The translations under genes were made by a program, and so were the position numbers. DNA of 64,000 nt, taken from contig NZ_CP146612.1 in the NCBI RefSeq assembly GCF_037094495.1, positions 1,054,001-1,118,000 of the forward strand. Reading direction: 5' to 3'. Shown here piece by piece: positions 1 to 8,736 of the stretch; within the stretch, counting starts at the first letter, position 1, and every line of letters begins with the position of its first letter. The notes beneath the pieces were generated by a model. It did no database searches. It was not told the origin of the DNA and worked only from the letters and a program-made list of their open reading frames with translations. The DNA comes from Dehalogenimonas sp. W. Its GTDB lineage: Bacteria; Chloroflexota; Dehalococcoidia; Dehalococcoidales; Dehalococcoidaceae.

Positions 1-72
1 CCGGCCGCCGAGGCCATGGCAGGAGGAAAATATGTTGTTTATAGCTGTATACGATTCCAATATCCAGTATAA
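1..72 (+). CDS. 3' end of an unidentified gene (partial)
   Basis: Frame 1 is open from the window edge to a TAA stop and would encode 23 residues ending in ...YSCIRFQYPV. The piece is too short to assign to a family. A GGAGG-preceded ATG at position 32 opens a second 34-codon frame over the same bases, so even the frame is uncertain. Interspersed repeats begin soon after the stop. Confidence 0.25.
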   Translation, partial: PAAEAMAGGKYVVYSCIRFQYPV

Positions 73-109
73 ATCCGTATTGCCTAAATATCAACCGAAA
101 TCTGACTCG

Positions 110-510
110 GCGGCAGCCGGGGATCTAAAAAGCTGAAAGCTGACTGCTGACGGCTGACGGCTGACAGCCCCCCCCCTCGTCTTTGCGAGGCTCCGCCGAA
201 GCAATCCCGGTACTCTTATTTAAATATTGGAAATTTGTAGTATTGGTAGTATTTGCCTCGCCCGCCGGGTAACTAGGCTGATAGCTGAAGGCTGATGGCT
301 AATAGCTCGTCAGGTGTTGGTCATTGTGATTTTGGTATTTGAAATTGTTTTGGATTTAGAAATTAGAGATTAGATATTCCCGGCCAAAAGTTTCACCCAC
401 CCCGTCTTCGCGAGGCTCCGCCGAAGCAATCCCGGTACTCTTATTTAAATATTGGAAATTTGTAGTATTGGTAGTATTGGTAGTATTGGTAGTATTGGTA
501 GTATTTGCCA
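110..510. repeat. Interspersed repeat block
   Basis: Non-coding mosaic of short repeat families that recur through the first 24 kb. It holds stacked AGCTGA-type units (about 126-165 and 271-310), two copies of a unit built on GCGAGGCTCCGCCGAAGC (about 180 and 410) each continuing into the TTTAAATATTGG / GTAGTATTGGTAGTATT module, and an AT-rich GGATTTAGAAATTAGAG unit near 352. At 470-510 the GGTAGTATT 9-mer is tandemly repeated. No gene is supported here. Confidence 0.85.
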
Positions 511-519
511 TTCCGGCTC

Positions 520-548
520 TTGACACTTCCCCGTTTCCGTTGTATTGT
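520..548 (+). promoter_or_regulatory. Sigma70-type promoter, distal
   Basis: TTGACA (520-525) and TATTGT (543-548) are separated by 17 bp. It lies upstream of the first pilin gene and of a second, better promoter at 623. Two perfect palindromes follow immediately, which suggests regulated transcription (inference). Confidence 0.5.
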
Positions 549-550
549 AT

Positions 551-577
551 TAGAACATAGTTCTAGTACCATGGTAC
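551..577. promoter_or_regulatory. Two abutting perfect palindromes (operator-like)
   Basis: TAGAAC-ATA-GTTCTA (551-565) is followed without a gap by the 12-bp palindrome GTACCATGGTAC (566-577). Together they lie just downstream of the promoter at 520 and about 45 bp before the one at 623, where a repressor or activator could act. The binding protein is unknown. The first palindrome resembles the GAAC/GTTC half-sites of LexA boxes, but its 3-bp gap does not match the usual 4 bp. Confidence 0.4.
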
Positions 578-622
578 TGTGGTGTCAGAAATGTGAACCA
601 ATAGGGTCGTACTAAGATACTA

Positions 623-652
623 TTGACTATACTCAAACAGTAACACTATAAT
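623..652 (+). promoter_or_regulatory. Strong sigma70-type promoter of the first pilin gene
   Basis: TTGACT (623-628) and a perfect TATAAT (647-652) with an 18-bp spacer. Transcription would start near 659 and give a leader of about 67 nt before the pilin start codon. Confidence 0.75.
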
Positions 653-725
653 CATTTGTACTCTCTGGAAACAAAATATAAACATGGGAGTAAAGTCTGA
701 GGACTGAAAGGTGGTGACAAACAGA

Positions 726-1088
726 ATGAAGTTCCTAGAAAATCTAAAAATGAAAAAACTCCGCAAGGGCCAGAAAGGCTTCACCCTTATTGAGCTTTTG
801 GTGGTCATTGCCATCCTGGGCGTCATCGCCGCCGTGGCCGTGCCGAATATCATCAGCTTTATTGGGAGTGGTGAGACTGAGGCTGCCGCTGCTGAATTGC
901 ACAATGTAACAGTCGCAGTTACAGCGGCGTTAGTTGCAGGTGATGGCACTATTATCGGCTATTCTAACGTTGTAATTCCTGCAAAAACTACACCTGCCAA
1001 CGACCCTGGCACCTATCTATTAAGCACTACTCAGTGGAAGTATACAATCGGTACTACCGGTACGATTGCTCAAGGTGCCAAAGCTTAA
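726..1088 (+). CDS. Type IV pilin-like protein (class III signal peptide)
   Basis: Small protein of 120 residues with a prepilin signature: a basic leader ending in QKG, then FTLIELLVVIAILGVIAAV as the hydrophobic N-terminal helix, with cleavage expected after the Gly before FTLIE and Glu at mature position 5. The C-terminal part is short and Ala/Thr-rich, as in minor pilins or pseudopilins. ATG 726 is chosen because AAAGGTGGTGA (707-717) is a good ribosome-binding site eight bases upstream. An in-frame GTG at 711 lies inside that site. A second paralogue follows at 2503. The prepilin peptidase and assembly genes are not in the window, so whether it builds a filament or part of a secretion system is open. 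Confidence 0.88.
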   Translation: MKFLENLKMKKLRKGQKGFTLIELLVVIAILGVIAAVAVPNIISFIGSGETEAAAAELHNVTVAVTAALVAGDGTIIGYSNVVIPAKTTPANDPGTYLLSTTQWKYTIGTTGTIAQGAKA

Positions 1089-1112
1089 AGAATTTTTGTT
1101 CGTTCAAGCTCT

Positions 1113-1148
1113 AATACTGAGCCTCCCTTGGGAGGCTCAGTATTTTTG
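1113..1148 (+). terminator. Intrinsic terminator after the first pilin gene
   Basis: A perfect 14-bp stem (1113-1126 with 1131-1144) has loop CTTG and continues into a short T-run. It lies 25 bp after the pilin stop and separates it from the glycosyltransferase. Confidence 0.85.
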
Positions 1149-1183
1149 AATAAACACCAGTTAACCTTTAAGCTGACAGCATT

Positions 1184-2431
1184 GTGAAATCGATTTATTA
1201 TTTTTACGGTGGCCTGATGGTCCTAGTTGGGCTTTTTCTAGCCGCTCATTTTGCGGTTGTCGCTTCGCCGACGACTCCGTTCTTTGATGAAAAATACTAC
1301 ATAGTAGATGCCCGCCATATTATCGCAGGTGACGGCACCGACCGGATAGAACACCCACCCCTCGGTAAACTGATTATCAGCTCCGGCATCTTGATATTCG
1401 GTGATAATCCCTTCGGCTGGCGTATCATGCCGGTGCTGTTCGGTGCTGCCTCCATTGTCCTGCTGTATCTCATCTGCCGTCGCTTGAATCTGGGTGGGCG
1501 GGCGGCTTTCTTTGTCACCTTCCTATTTGCGCTGGAAAACCTGAGCTTTGTTCAGTCCGGTATCGCCATGCTGGACGTTTTCAGCGTTACCTTTATGCTG
1601 GCTTCTTTCTATCTCTATTTGCGGGGTAACTGGCTGTCCAGCGGTGTATTTATCGGGCTGGCCGGGCTGGCCGGGCTGGCCAAGCTAACCGGTTTCCTGG
1701 CTTTACCCATCATCGCCTTGCACTGGCTGCTTACCAACCGCCGAAAGGTTCGCCGTTTCGCCCTTTCCCTGGCCGCCGCCCCGGCGGCCTATCTGGCCGT
1801 TCTGCCGCTATTGGACTGGGTCATCTGGGGCAAGTTCATCAATCCGGTTACTGAAACCAAAACCATGCTGGACGTGTTAAGTGCTTCCACCTTCGCTAAT
1901 CTGCCGTCGGAGATGCTCAGCCGTCCCTGGGAGTGGCTGACGCAGATTGAACTTATCACCTATTGGCCGGAGCCGCACTATCTGGCCATGCTCAGTCCCA
2001 CATTACTGCTGCTCTGGCTTCCTGCCGCTATATATACCGTCGCTAAATTGAGGGATAAAGCCCCCTGGGCGTTATTCGCTGCCGTCTGGTTTGCCGGAAC
2101 GTACCTGTTATGGATACCGGCTACCCTGATTACCGACCGCATCAGTTACATCTTCTACCTCTATCCGGCAGTCCCGGCCATTGCCCTGTTCACCGGTTGC
2201 GCCTTGCTGGCTCTGGAGAGCCGTCTGCTGCGTGACCGGTTAGTCTGGCGGGTCAAGGTCGGGCGTTGGCTTATTACCGTGGTGGCCCTTATTCACCTGG
2301 GCTTGTTTATCTACCTGTCGCCCCTTCCTTACTGGGGCAAACTGGTGTTTGGTTTGGCGTTCTATGTTCTGCTGCGGTATTATCTGAACAGGGCTGACAA
2401 TGAACCGCTCAATACTGAGGTATTGACATAA
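1184..2431 (+). CDS. GT39-like membrane mannosyltransferase (PMT family)
   Basis: A 415-residue polytopic membrane protein resembling the dolichyl/polyprenyl-phosphate-mannose protein mannosyltransferase family. The family hallmark is visible: an acidic DE pair after the first membrane segment (Asp35-Glu36 in FFDEKYY) and EHPPLGK around residues 56-62, followed by about nine hydrophobic segments. Such enzymes transfer a sugar from a lipid-phosphate donor to secreted proteins on the outer face of the membrane. It sits between two pilin-like genes, so pilin glycosylation is an attractive but unproven role. The start is GTG with a weak ribosome-binding site. The promoter of the next gene overlaps its final codons. 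Confidence 0.8.
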   Translation: MKSIYYFYGGLMVLVGLFLAAHFAVVASPTTPFFDEKYYIVDARHIIAGDGTDRIEHPPLGKLIISSGILIFGDNPFGWRIMPVLFGAASIVLLYLICRRLNLGGRAAFFVTFLFALENLSFVQSGIAMLDVFSVTFMLASFYLYLRGNWLSSGVFIGLAGLAGLAKLTGFLALPIIALHWLLTNRRKVRRFALSLAAAPAAYLAVLPLLDWVIWGKFINPVTETKTMLDVLSASTFANLPSEMLSRPWEWLTQIELITYWPEPHYLAMLSPTLLLLWLPAAIYTVAKLRDKAPWALFAAVWFAGTYLLWIPATLITDRISYIFYLYPAVPAIALFTGCALLALESRLLRDRLVWRVKVGRWLITVVALIHLGLFIYLSPLPYWGKLVFGLAFYVLLRYYLNRADNEPLNTEVLT

Positions 2432-2450
2432 AAAATCATTCGGTTATAAT
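2423..2450 (+). promoter_or_regulatory. Consensus promoter overlapping the stop of the GT39 gene
   Basis: A perfect TTGACA (2423-2428) and a perfect TATAAT (2445-2450) have a 16-bp spacer. The -35 box is made of the last two codons of the glycosyltransferase, whose TAA follows at 2429. Two TAGAACA copies lie just downstream (2454 and 2464). It drives the second pilin gene. Confidence 0.85.
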
Positions 2451-2502
2451 AACTAGAACAAATTAGAACACCCCTGTATTTTGAGGGTCATGGAGGCGGT
2501 CT

Positions 2503-2880
2503 ATGAGTAAAGTTAGGCGACAGAGCGGATTCACCCTTATTGAAATACTGGTCGTTGTTGCTATTCTTGGTGTCATCGGTGCTTTCGCTATTCCTAATAT
2601 TCTTTCGTTTATGGGTAGAGGTGATGTCTCTGCCGCTAAAACCGAACAGCATAACCTCACCGTTGCCGCCAGTGCGGCGAAATATGCGGTTGAAAATGGG
2701 GAAGCCGCCAGTTTCGGCTTTGATGCCACTGCCAAAATTTGGGACCCCGACGCTGAAGGTCTGGACAAAGGTGACCCGGCTTATTACCTGGATAAGGTCA
2801 CTAAGTATCAGTGGGCGGTCAGCAGCACGGGTACTGTAACCCCCGGTTCCGCGGCTGACGGTAATCCCATCGGCAGCTAA
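2503..2880 (+). CDS. Type IV pilin-like protein, second copy
   Basis: A 125-residue prepilin-like protein. The leader MSKVRRQSG is followed by FTLIEILVVVAILGVIGAFA, again with Glu at mature position 5. The globular part is acidic and carries a YYLDKVTKYQWAV segment that parallels STTQWKYTI in the upstream copy, so the two are paralogues. The start has a GGAGG site ten bases upstream. It has its own near-consensus promoter, so it is probably well expressed independently of the glycosyltransferase. No terminator hairpin was found after it; a repeat block begins at once. Confidence 0.88.
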   Translation: MSKVRRQSGFTLIEILVVVAILGVIGAFAIPNILSFMGRGDVSAAKTEQHNLTVAASAAKYAVENGEAASFGFDATAKIWDPDAEGLDKGDPAYYLDKVTKYQWAVSSTGTVTPGSAADGNPIGS

Positions 2881-2894
2881 TGTGCCGCCACCCA

Positions 2895-3300
2895 CCCGTA
2901 GGGGCCGAACTCAGATCGGCCCGCCCGGTAAAAGCGCTGAAGGCCCCCCCTCGTCATTGCGAGCCTCCGGCGAAGCAATCTCGGTACTCTTATTCAAATA
3001 TTGGAAATTGGTAGTATTGCCCGTTACTGATTACTGTTCACTGTAAACTAAAAAGCTGAAAGCTGATCGCTGACAGCTCACCCCCCCCTCGTCATTGCGA
3101 GCCTCCGGCGAAGCAATCTCGGTACCCCGTTTTGGTCATTGTGATTTTAATATTGGGATTTGTTTGTTATTCGGTGCTTAGAGCTTGGGATTTCCGTAGG
3201 GGCGAGGCATGCCTCGCCCGCCCTGGTAAAAATCTGATAGCTGACTGCTGATAGCTGATGGCTCACGACCCCCCCCCGCCCGCCTTGCCCTCCGCCGTTC
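2895..3300. repeat. Interspersed repeat block
   Basis: Contains two GCGAGCCTCCGGCGAAGC units (about 2958 and 3098), a TTCAAATATTGG unit near 2993, AGCTGA stacks (about 3050-3080 and 3236-3263), an AT-rich GGTCATTGTGATTTT...TTTGTTTGTTATT unit (about 3133-3165) and one GGGGCGAGGCATGCCTCGCC palindrome near 3199. No coding sequence is supported. Confidence 0.85.
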
Positions 3301-3319
3301 ATCTTGCTAATCTTACGGC

Positions 3320-4633
3320 GTGAATCTTCACTTTTTCCGTAACACCCTCATCGGCCGGCATCCGTCGGTCACCGCTTTTATCATCGCCCATATTGCCATC
3401 TTCGCCTTCGTCTTTAACTCCGGTTTTTATGCCGACTATGTTATTGATGCCTTTGGCATTTTTCACCAATATGCCGCGGATATCCTGAACGGCCAGTTGC
3501 CGTACCGGGATTTTGCCGTGGAATACCCTCCCGTTGCCCTGTTGCTGATGGTTATCCCGGCGCTGTTTGGTGACGGGTATGCCTCTTTCTCCACCGCTTT
3601 TGTTGCCGGTATCATTTTTATTGATCTGCTGACGCTGGTCTTGCTGGCGGGCTTGTCCCGCCGCTTGGGGCTGACCGTCTGGAAGACGCTGGCGGTTTAC
3701 ACGCTAGCGCTGCTGGCCGTCGGGCCTATTGTCTCGCTCCGGTACGACCTGCCGGTGGCGGCTTTGACCCTTCTGGCTGTCTTTGCCCTCATCGTTGGCA
3801 GAAATAAAACCGCCTGGGTTGTCCTGGGGCTGGCGGTCATGGCCAAGCTCTATGCCGTGGTGCTGGTGCCGCTCTTTCTATTGTGGCACTGGCGCCGGGG
3901 GGAAAAGCGGGCGCTGGTACACGGCAGTCTGGCCTTCGGTATCACCCTGGCGGTATTGTCGGCGGTGCCGCTCGTGATCAGCGCCGGGGGCTACATTGAT
4001 TCCTTCCTCTATCATTCTGACCGGCCGATTCAGCTTGAATCCCTGTATGCCTCGGTCATGCTGGCCGGTGATCGCCTGGGCTGGTGGGTGGCGGATACCT
4101 TTTATTCCTTCGGCTCGGTTAATGTTGCTGCACCGGGTGCCGGTTTCTTCGCCTCGTATTACTGGCTGTTCGTCGGTGCCGGTTTACTGCTGGTCTATTG
4201 GCTGTTTGACCGCTTTCTGGTCAGAACCGAGGGTGTAAAGAACAAAAAAGGGGAGCGGGATAATGCGCGGGCACTGGGGCTGGTGGCTTTTTCCGCGGCG
4301 GCAATAACGGTGTTTATGGTGTTCAATAAAGTCCTGTCGCCGCAGTTCATCATCTGGCTGCTGCCGCTGGTTCCTCTGTTGTGGCGGGCCAGTCGGTTAT
4401 CCTGGGTGATATTGTTTGTTGTCGGCTGGCTGACGGCTTATGTCTATCCGCTCCATTACATTGAACTCCAGTTGGGCGAAGGGGCGGTCACCTGGGTGCT
4501 GCTGGCGCGGAATGTCCTGCTGGTTGGGCTGGTGTTTACGCTGGTGCGCGGCATCATGAAAATGAAATCATTGGATTACCATGGACCGATCCTCCAGCGG
4601 AATGGCAAAAAATTCGGTAAAAGTACCTATTGA
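3320..4633 (+). CDS. GT87-like (DUF2029) membrane mannosyltransferase
   Basis: A 437-residue protein with about ten hydrophobic segments and features of the polyprenol-phosphate-mannose-dependent GT87/DUF2029 family. Visible are YAD (residues 38-40) after the first helix, PYRDF followed by EYPP (68-71) in the first outer loop, and RYDLP near 141, then a long run of helices. Enzymes of this type extend mannose-containing surface glycans on the outer face of the membrane. The start is GTG, directly after a repeat block and without a clear ribosome-binding site. Together with the GT39-like enzyme at 1184 it suggests surface glycosylation in this neighbourhood, which is inference. Confidence 0.75.
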   Translation: MNLHFFRNTLIGRHPSVTAFIIAHIAIFAFVFNSGFYADYVIDAFGIFHQYAADILNGQLPYRDFAVEYPPVALLLMVIPALFGDGYASFSTAFVAGIIFIDLLTLVLLAGLSRRLGLTVWKTLAVYTLALLAVGPIVSLRYDLPVAALTLLAVFALIVGRNKTAWVVLGLAVMAKLYAVVLVPLFLLWHWRRGEKRALVHGSLAFGITLAVLSAVPLVISAGGYIDSFLYHSDRPIQLESLYASVMLAGDRLGWWVADTFYSFGSVNVAAPGAGFFASYYWLFVGAGLLLVYWLFDRFLVRTEGVKNKKGERDNARALGLVAFSAAAITVFMVFNKVLSPQFIIWLLPLVPLLWRASRLSWVILFVVGWLTAYVYPLHYIELQLGEGAVTWVLLARNVLLVGLVFTLVRGIMKMKSLDYHGPILQRNGKKFGKSTY

Positions 4634-4687
4634 CAAATCATGCCGGCAGTAATAGATTTATTAGTAATCAGGTCTGGGAGGTGACGT

Positions 4688-4981
4688 ATGCGTAAAACAT
4701 TCAGGCCGGTAATCTTGGTTCTGTGTCTGGCGCTGCTGCTGGTGATGGCCGTGGCGGTGCCTGTGGCAGCCGCTCCGGGTGGTGTTAAGGGGCCGCCGGA
4801 GAAAACCACAATCGTCGCGCCCACTGTCGGCGGTCCGGTTGACGGTGTCGTCAAAGCCCCGGTGGCTATGGTTCCGGACAAAAGCGCCCTGCCGCCTTTT
4901 GGTGGTGAATATCCCGGCGAAGGTGAGCCCAGTCTTCCCGGAACGGTCTTCTGGGATGAAGGGGATGACCTGGAGGTCTGA
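4688..4981 (+). CDS. Small secreted Pro-rich protein, unknown function
   Basis: A 97-residue protein with a clear signal peptide: MRKTF, a Leu/Val-rich core, then a VAAAP cleavage region near residue 29. The mature part is about 68 residues, rich in Pro and Gly and strongly acidic at the end (DEGDDLEV), with no cysteines. GGGAGGTGA lies seven bases before the ATG. It follows the GT87 gene by 54 bp and may share its transcript. No family was recognised. Confidence 0.7.
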   Translation: MRKTFRPVILVLCLALLLVMAVAVPVAAAPGGVKGPPEKTTIVAPTVGGPVDGVVKAPVAMVPDKSALPPFGGEYPGEGEPSLPGTVFWDEGDDLEV

Positions 4982-5028
4982 CGAAAAACCATAAATCGTG
5001 ACGGGTGGTAGCGTTTTAAGTGGCCTCG

Positions 5029-5466
5029 TCACCCTGCGGCTTGTTGCCGCTTCAGGTAATCCAAGATCTCCTGCGCCACTTTAATGTGCCATTCTTCTTC
5101 TTTGGCGATCTCCCGGAATTTAGGTTTCAATCCTTCCGGCAGCAGTCTGACTACCTCGCTATGCATCTGATGCGCCAGTTCTTCCCGCGCTTCCTGATCT
5201 TCAAACATCTTAACCAGGTCGCCGTCATCGGGGAAGGACTCAAAGTTCCATTCTGCCTTGCCGCCCAGTTTTTCAATGGACGCAGCTACCGTGTCGGCGT
5301 GTTTCACTGAGGCGGCGGACAGGTGCATGACCTTGTCCCTGATGACGGGATCCTTAAAGGCATTGGAGATGCGCGGCAGGTGGATGATGATGGAGTATTC
5401 CAGGTTGAGGGTGCGGTTCAGGAGCGTGATGACCTCACTGTAATCGGGCTGTGCCGTTTTACCCAT
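5029..5466 (-). CDS. Ferritin-like domain protein
   Basis: A 145-residue, mostly helical protein with the four-helix ferritin-like pattern of spaced Glu and His residues: NLEYSIIIHL in helix A, KHADTVAASI in helix B, EELAHQMHSEV in helix C and KEEEWHIKVAQE in helix D. This is the spacing expected for a di-iron or bacterioferritin-type site. Typical roles are iron storage or oxygen and peroxide handling, which would suit an anaerobe. The frame is open further upstream, but ATG 5466 is preferred because GGAGG lies six bases before it. It is flanked by repeats and is not in an obvious operon. Confidence 0.72.
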   Translation of the reverse strand: MGKTAQPDYSEVITLLNRTLNLEYSIIIHLPRISNAFKDPVIRDKVMHLSAASVKHADTVAASIEKLGGKAEWNFESFPDDGDLVKMFEDQEAREELAHQMHSEVVRLLPEGLKPKFREIAKEEEWHIKVAQEILDYLKRQQAAG

Positions 5467-5737
5467 CGGTGCCTCCGTCCAGCAGCTTTTTAAGTAGTCA
5501 GGCGTGATTATACTCCCGGTCATGCCCGTTGCCAAACGGCTGGCTGGCACCTTGCAGGCAGGGATGTAGCTTGTTGCTTAAAAGAGCAGCATCCGGCAGG
5601 ATTGCTTACCTTGAGGATTGGAGAAGAATCATAGAAAAAACTTGAGAGAGAACCACGGAGGAATCAACACCCTCGCGATGCTCGCTCTTCTTGATACAGT
5701 CTAATGCTATCATAAAATCAGAAGTTGTCAATCTCAC

Positions 5738-6035
5738 AAGAATAGCCTGCCAATCACGGTACTCTTATTCAAATATTTGAAATTGGTAGTATTTGTAGTA
5801 TTGGTAGTATTACATTCCCCCGGTACTCATAACTGTTTACCGCCTACTGATTACTGAAAACTGCCGGCTTTGGCGCTTGGAACCTGGAATTTCCGTAGGG
5901 GCGAGGCATGCCTCGCCCGCCCGGTTGGTCTGTCATCCTACGCGAAAGCGTGGGATCCACGTCCCTGGTTACTGTTTACTGCAAACTGTCTACTGTAAAC
6001 TAATCAGCTGAAAGCTGATTGCTGACGGCTGATAG
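5738..6035. repeat. Interspersed repeat block
   Basis: Contains an ACAAGAATAGCCTGCC unit (also seen near 16501, 18343 and 23336), the TTCAAATATTTG plus GTAGTATT module, a TTTACCGCCTACTGATTACTG unit, the GGGGCGAGGCATGCCTCGCC palindrome (about 5898), one GTCATCCTACGCGAAAGCG unit (about 5934) and terminal AGCTGA stacks. The bases between 5550 and 5738 are unique sequence in which I see no gene. Confidence 0.85.
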
Positions 6036-6039
6036 CTAA

Positions 6040-6396
6040 CTAACCCTCTTCCCCCACCCTGAACTCCGTTATCCGCCGCACCAGGTCATACGGCACCGGC
6101 TTGCCCAGCGGGAATTGCGCTGAGCCCTTAGCCTTTTTGTAGGGTGCCAGTTCCTTATCAAAGGCGGTGATGCCGGACGGGGTAGGGTACAGGCCGATGT
6201 GATGTTTGAAGGCGGCGAAGTGAATCAGGTTTTTCCCCTTCAGTTTGAAAGTGGGCATCTGATACCTGATGGCCTCAACGGCCTCCGGCGCGGCGGCGCT
6301 GATGGTGCGCCGCATTTCCTGAAGGATTACCTGCACCTCTTCAGGGAACCTGGCGATGTATTCGTCAATGGTTTGGGGTGGGTTTTTATTATCCAT
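6040..6396 (-). CDS. DUF1801 domain protein (YdhG-like)
   Basis: A 118-residue soluble protein matching the DUF1801 fold at full length: TIDEYIARFPEEV at the N-terminus, EAIRYQMPTFKLKGK in the middle and FAAFKHHIGLYP, then a C-terminal GSAQFPLGKPVP segment. Members have been linked to iron handling (YdhG/frataxin-like) but the molecular role is poorly defined. Its stop lies against the end of a repeat block. It is monocistronic as far as the sequence shows. Confidence 0.82.
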   Translation of the reverse strand: MDNKNPPQTIDEYIARFPEEVQVILQEMRRTISAAAPEAVEAIRYQMPTFKLKGKNLIHFAAFKHHIGLYPTPSGITAFDKELAPYKKAKGSAQFPLGKPVPYDLVRRITEFRVGEEG

Positions 6397-6559
6397 GACA
6401 GTATTCTAAGGCGATTTGGACTGAAAGCCAAGAACAAAGCTGTAAACACCGAAAGTTCCATAAGCACAACGTGTCGTCACCGGACTTTACGATCGCAAGT
6501 GTCCAGTACCCTCCACCTGACATTGATGTAAGGCGTCAGGGTTATTCACTCATGATTAT

Positions 6560-7954
6560 TTATGGAGGATCAATCCCCGGCAGGGAAACCAGGAATTCGG
6601 CACCGGTACCCGGCTTGCTTTTTGCCTCAATACTGCCTTGATGGGCCAGGACAATTTCTTTACTGATGGCTAACCCCAGTCCTACTCCGGTTCTTAGCCC
6701 GTTAATCTGATAGAAGCGGTCAAATACTCTTTCCAAATGATCCGGATGAATTCCCGGACCTTCATCAATGACTGAGGTTATTATTTTCTTGTCAGTGTTT
6801 CGGGCCTCTATCCTGACCTCGGAGAAAGAAGGGCTGTTTTTTACGGCATTATCCAGCAGATTATTGAAGACCTGTTCCAGCCGTTCCGCATCGCCCTGTA
6901 TCCATAGTCCGGATTCGGCTGTCAATTTCATGGTAATGGATTTATCAGCAGCCGCAATGCTTAACAGATCAATGGATTGCTGCAGGATTTCTGTCATGTC
7001 GCATTTACTAAACTGCATCTGAAACTGACCTGACTGAAGACGGGACAGATCCAGGAGTTCGTCAATCTGATGCCGCAGTCGGCGTGACTCATTGTTAATG
7101 ACCAGCGCGGCCTTGTTGCGGGTAGTGTCATCAGCCGCGGTGCCGTCAATCAGTGCCTGAGAAAATCCCTGAATGGCGGTCAGCGGGCTTTTAAGCTCGT
7201 GTGATATATCGGCTACAAAATGCTGTAGTTTTAGTTGGTAGGCCTCAACCTTATCGGCCATGCGGTCAAAACTCCGGGCCAGATTACCGATATCTCCGGG
7301 TTCCCTGGATTTGATCCGGTATTTGTAATCACCCCCGGCAATTGTGTCGGCGGCCAGAATTACCTCTTTGACTGGTCGTGAAACTGAGCGTGCCAGCAAC
7401 AGGGCCAGAATCAGGGATCCGGCCAGGGCGATGATGCCGGCCCAGAAAAAAGGTCGGATCAACCCTGACACAATAGCCCCGATTTTCGGTTGCGGTATTG
7501 CCACCACCAGTTGCTGGGCTTTGATGAGCTGTTGGGGCGCCTGTCCCAGGGGATAGGCGGCGTATAGAAAAGCCTCACCGCTGTCGGCCACAAATTCACC
7601 GGTCGTTGCCTGTGTAATGCCCTGAGGAAAAGAACCTTGAGCGACTGAAATCGGGCCTTGATCCGCCGGAGCGATCTGACGTAACACCGAGCCGGTTCTG
7701 CCGACAAAAAAGATAGTTACCTGATTGGTGTCTGCCTGCTCCTGCAGATTTTCCACTAATTCGGTGACCGTGGTGCCGCCCCTGACCAGGGAAACAATCT
7801 GGACGCTGATCGGTCTGGCCGTGTCCTGGAGGCTTTCCAAAGCCAACCGGTCGGCATATCCGCGAAGCAGTATCGTGCTGCCTAAAGCCGCCAGCGATAA
7901 GGTGACGATGACCGCCAGTGAATAGGTAAGGAACAATCTTAAACGGAGACTCAT
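6560..7954 (-). CDS. Membrane sensor histidine kinase
   Basis: A 464-residue class I sensor kinase: membrane segment at about 10-30, an extracytoplasmic sensor of about 135 residues with no recognised fold, a second membrane segment at about 168-190, HAMP to about 240, and HisKA with the H-box [13 protein letters not shown]. The HATPase domain shows the N-box LLDNAVKNS, a DEGPGIH G1 box and [10 protein letters not shown]. It autophosphorylates on the H-box His and passes the phosphate to the OmpR-type regulator encoded just upstream, whose stop overlaps its start by 4 bp (ATGA), indicating translational coupling. The signal is unknown. The secreted repeat protein at 8737 is a possible target or partner. 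Confidence 0.93.
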   Translation of the reverse strand: MSLRLRLFLTYSLAVIVTLSLAALGSTILLRGYADRLALESLQDTARPISVQIVSLVRGGTTVTELVENLQEQADTNQVTIFFVGRTGSVLRQIAPADQGPISVAQGSFPQGITQATTGEFVADSGEAFLYAAYPLGQAPQQLIKAQQLVVAIPQPKIGAIVSGLIRPFFWAGIIALAGSLILALLLARSVSRPVKEVILAADTIAGGDYKYRIKSREPGDIGNLARSFDRMADKVEAYQLKLQHFVADISHELKSPLTAIQGFSQALIDGTAADDTTRNKAALVINNESRRLRHQIDELLDLSRLQSGQFQMQFSKCDMTEILQQSIDLLSIAAADKSITMKLTAESGLWIQGDAERLEQVFNNLLDNAVKNSPSFSEVRIEARNTDKKIITSVIDEGPGIHPDHLERVFDRFYQINGLRTGVGLGLAISKEIVLAHQGSIEAKSKPGTGAEFLVSLPGIDPP

Positions 7955-8631
7955 GGAATTTCCTTTACCGCTTTTACCTTGTAGCCGATACCGCGCAATG
8001 TCTCTATCTCAATGCCGGTATCTTCGAGTTTAGTCCGCAGATGATTGATATGAACATCCACGGTGCGGGTATCCCCATAATAATCATACCCCCATACTTT
8101 ATTGAGCAGCGTCTCCCGACTGAATACGACACCTGGCTGGCGGACAAGCGTCAGCAGGAGTGTGAACTCCTTGTGTCGTAAAGGAATAACCGTACTATCC
8201 GCTGTTACCTGGCGTCCGGCAATATCAATATCCAATCCGCCCAGCTTGATGACTTCGGGCGTTGCGCCCATATTACTGCGCCGGAGTAACGCCTTGACCC
8301 GGGCTAGCAGTTCATGAGGATTAAAGGGTTTGGTCAGGTAATCATCGGCGCCGGACTCCAGGCCAACGATCTTATCAATGTCCTCACGACGGGCGGAAAG
8401 CATAAGCACCGGTACCTGACTGAACCGGCGCAATCTTTTTAGAACCTCAAAGCCGTCAATATCAGGCAGCATGATGTCAAGTATTATCAGGCTGGGGCTG
8501 GCAAGGGTAATCTGATTAATTGCTTCAATTCCGCTGGCCGAACTGACTACCTTGTAGCCCTCCCGTTCCAGATAAAGTCTGGCCAGCTCCACAATATTGG
8601 GTTCATCGTCGATAATGAAAATCGTATCCAT
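7951..8631 (-). CDS. OmpR/PhoB-family response regulator
   Basis: A 226-residue regulator with a receiver domain (residues 4-115; acidic pocket Asp8-Asp9, phosphoacceptor Asp52 in [12 protein letters not shown], switch residues in MLSARRED and Lys in YLTKPF) and a C-terminal winged-helix DNA-binding domain ending in TLRGIGYKV. It is the partner of the kinase encoded next on the same strand. A TATAAT lies 13 bp upstream of the ATG on the minus strand, so the mRNA leader is probably very short. The -35 is poor, as expected for an activated or autoregulated promoter (inference). Confidence 0.93.
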   Translation of the reverse strand: MDTIFIIDDEPNIVELARLYLEREGYKVVSSASGIEAINQITLASPSLIILDIMLPDIDGFEVLKRLRRFSQVPVLMLSARREDIDKIVGLESGADDYLTKPFNPHELLARVKALLRRSNMGATPEVIKLGGLDIDIAGRQVTADSTVIPLRHKEFTLLLTLVRQPGVVFSRETLLNKVWGYDYYGDTRTVDVHINHLRTKLEDTGIEIETLRGIGYKVKAVKEIP

Positions 8632-8671
8632 AATCCACTTAGCATTATAACCGAGCCGAATTGATAAATGA

Positions 8672-8704
8672 ATACAGGCCGGATTTTATCTTGCCGGCCT
8701 GTAT
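8672..8704 (-). terminator. Hairpin after the repeat-protein gene
   Basis: An 11-bp perfect stem (8672-8682 with 8694-8704) has an 11-base loop and lies 32 bp beyond the stop of the 52-residue-repeat gene. The T-tract beyond it is weak, so it may work as a terminator or an RNA-stabilising hairpin. It also separates that gene from the regulator gene. Confidence 0.55.
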
Positions 8705-8736
8705 ATTGTACTCAAACCTAATAACCTACCTGATTT

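Noticed and set aside
470-510. Short tandem GGTAGTATT repeats as an origin or iteron array
   Set aside because: The same 9-mer module occurs in several gaps of the left region and is never near dnaA-like genes or DnaA boxes.
551-565. LexA/SOS box
   Set aside because: The GAAC/GTTC half-sites are 3 bp apart and not 4, and the downstream gene is a pilin, not a repair gene. It is kept only as a generic operator.
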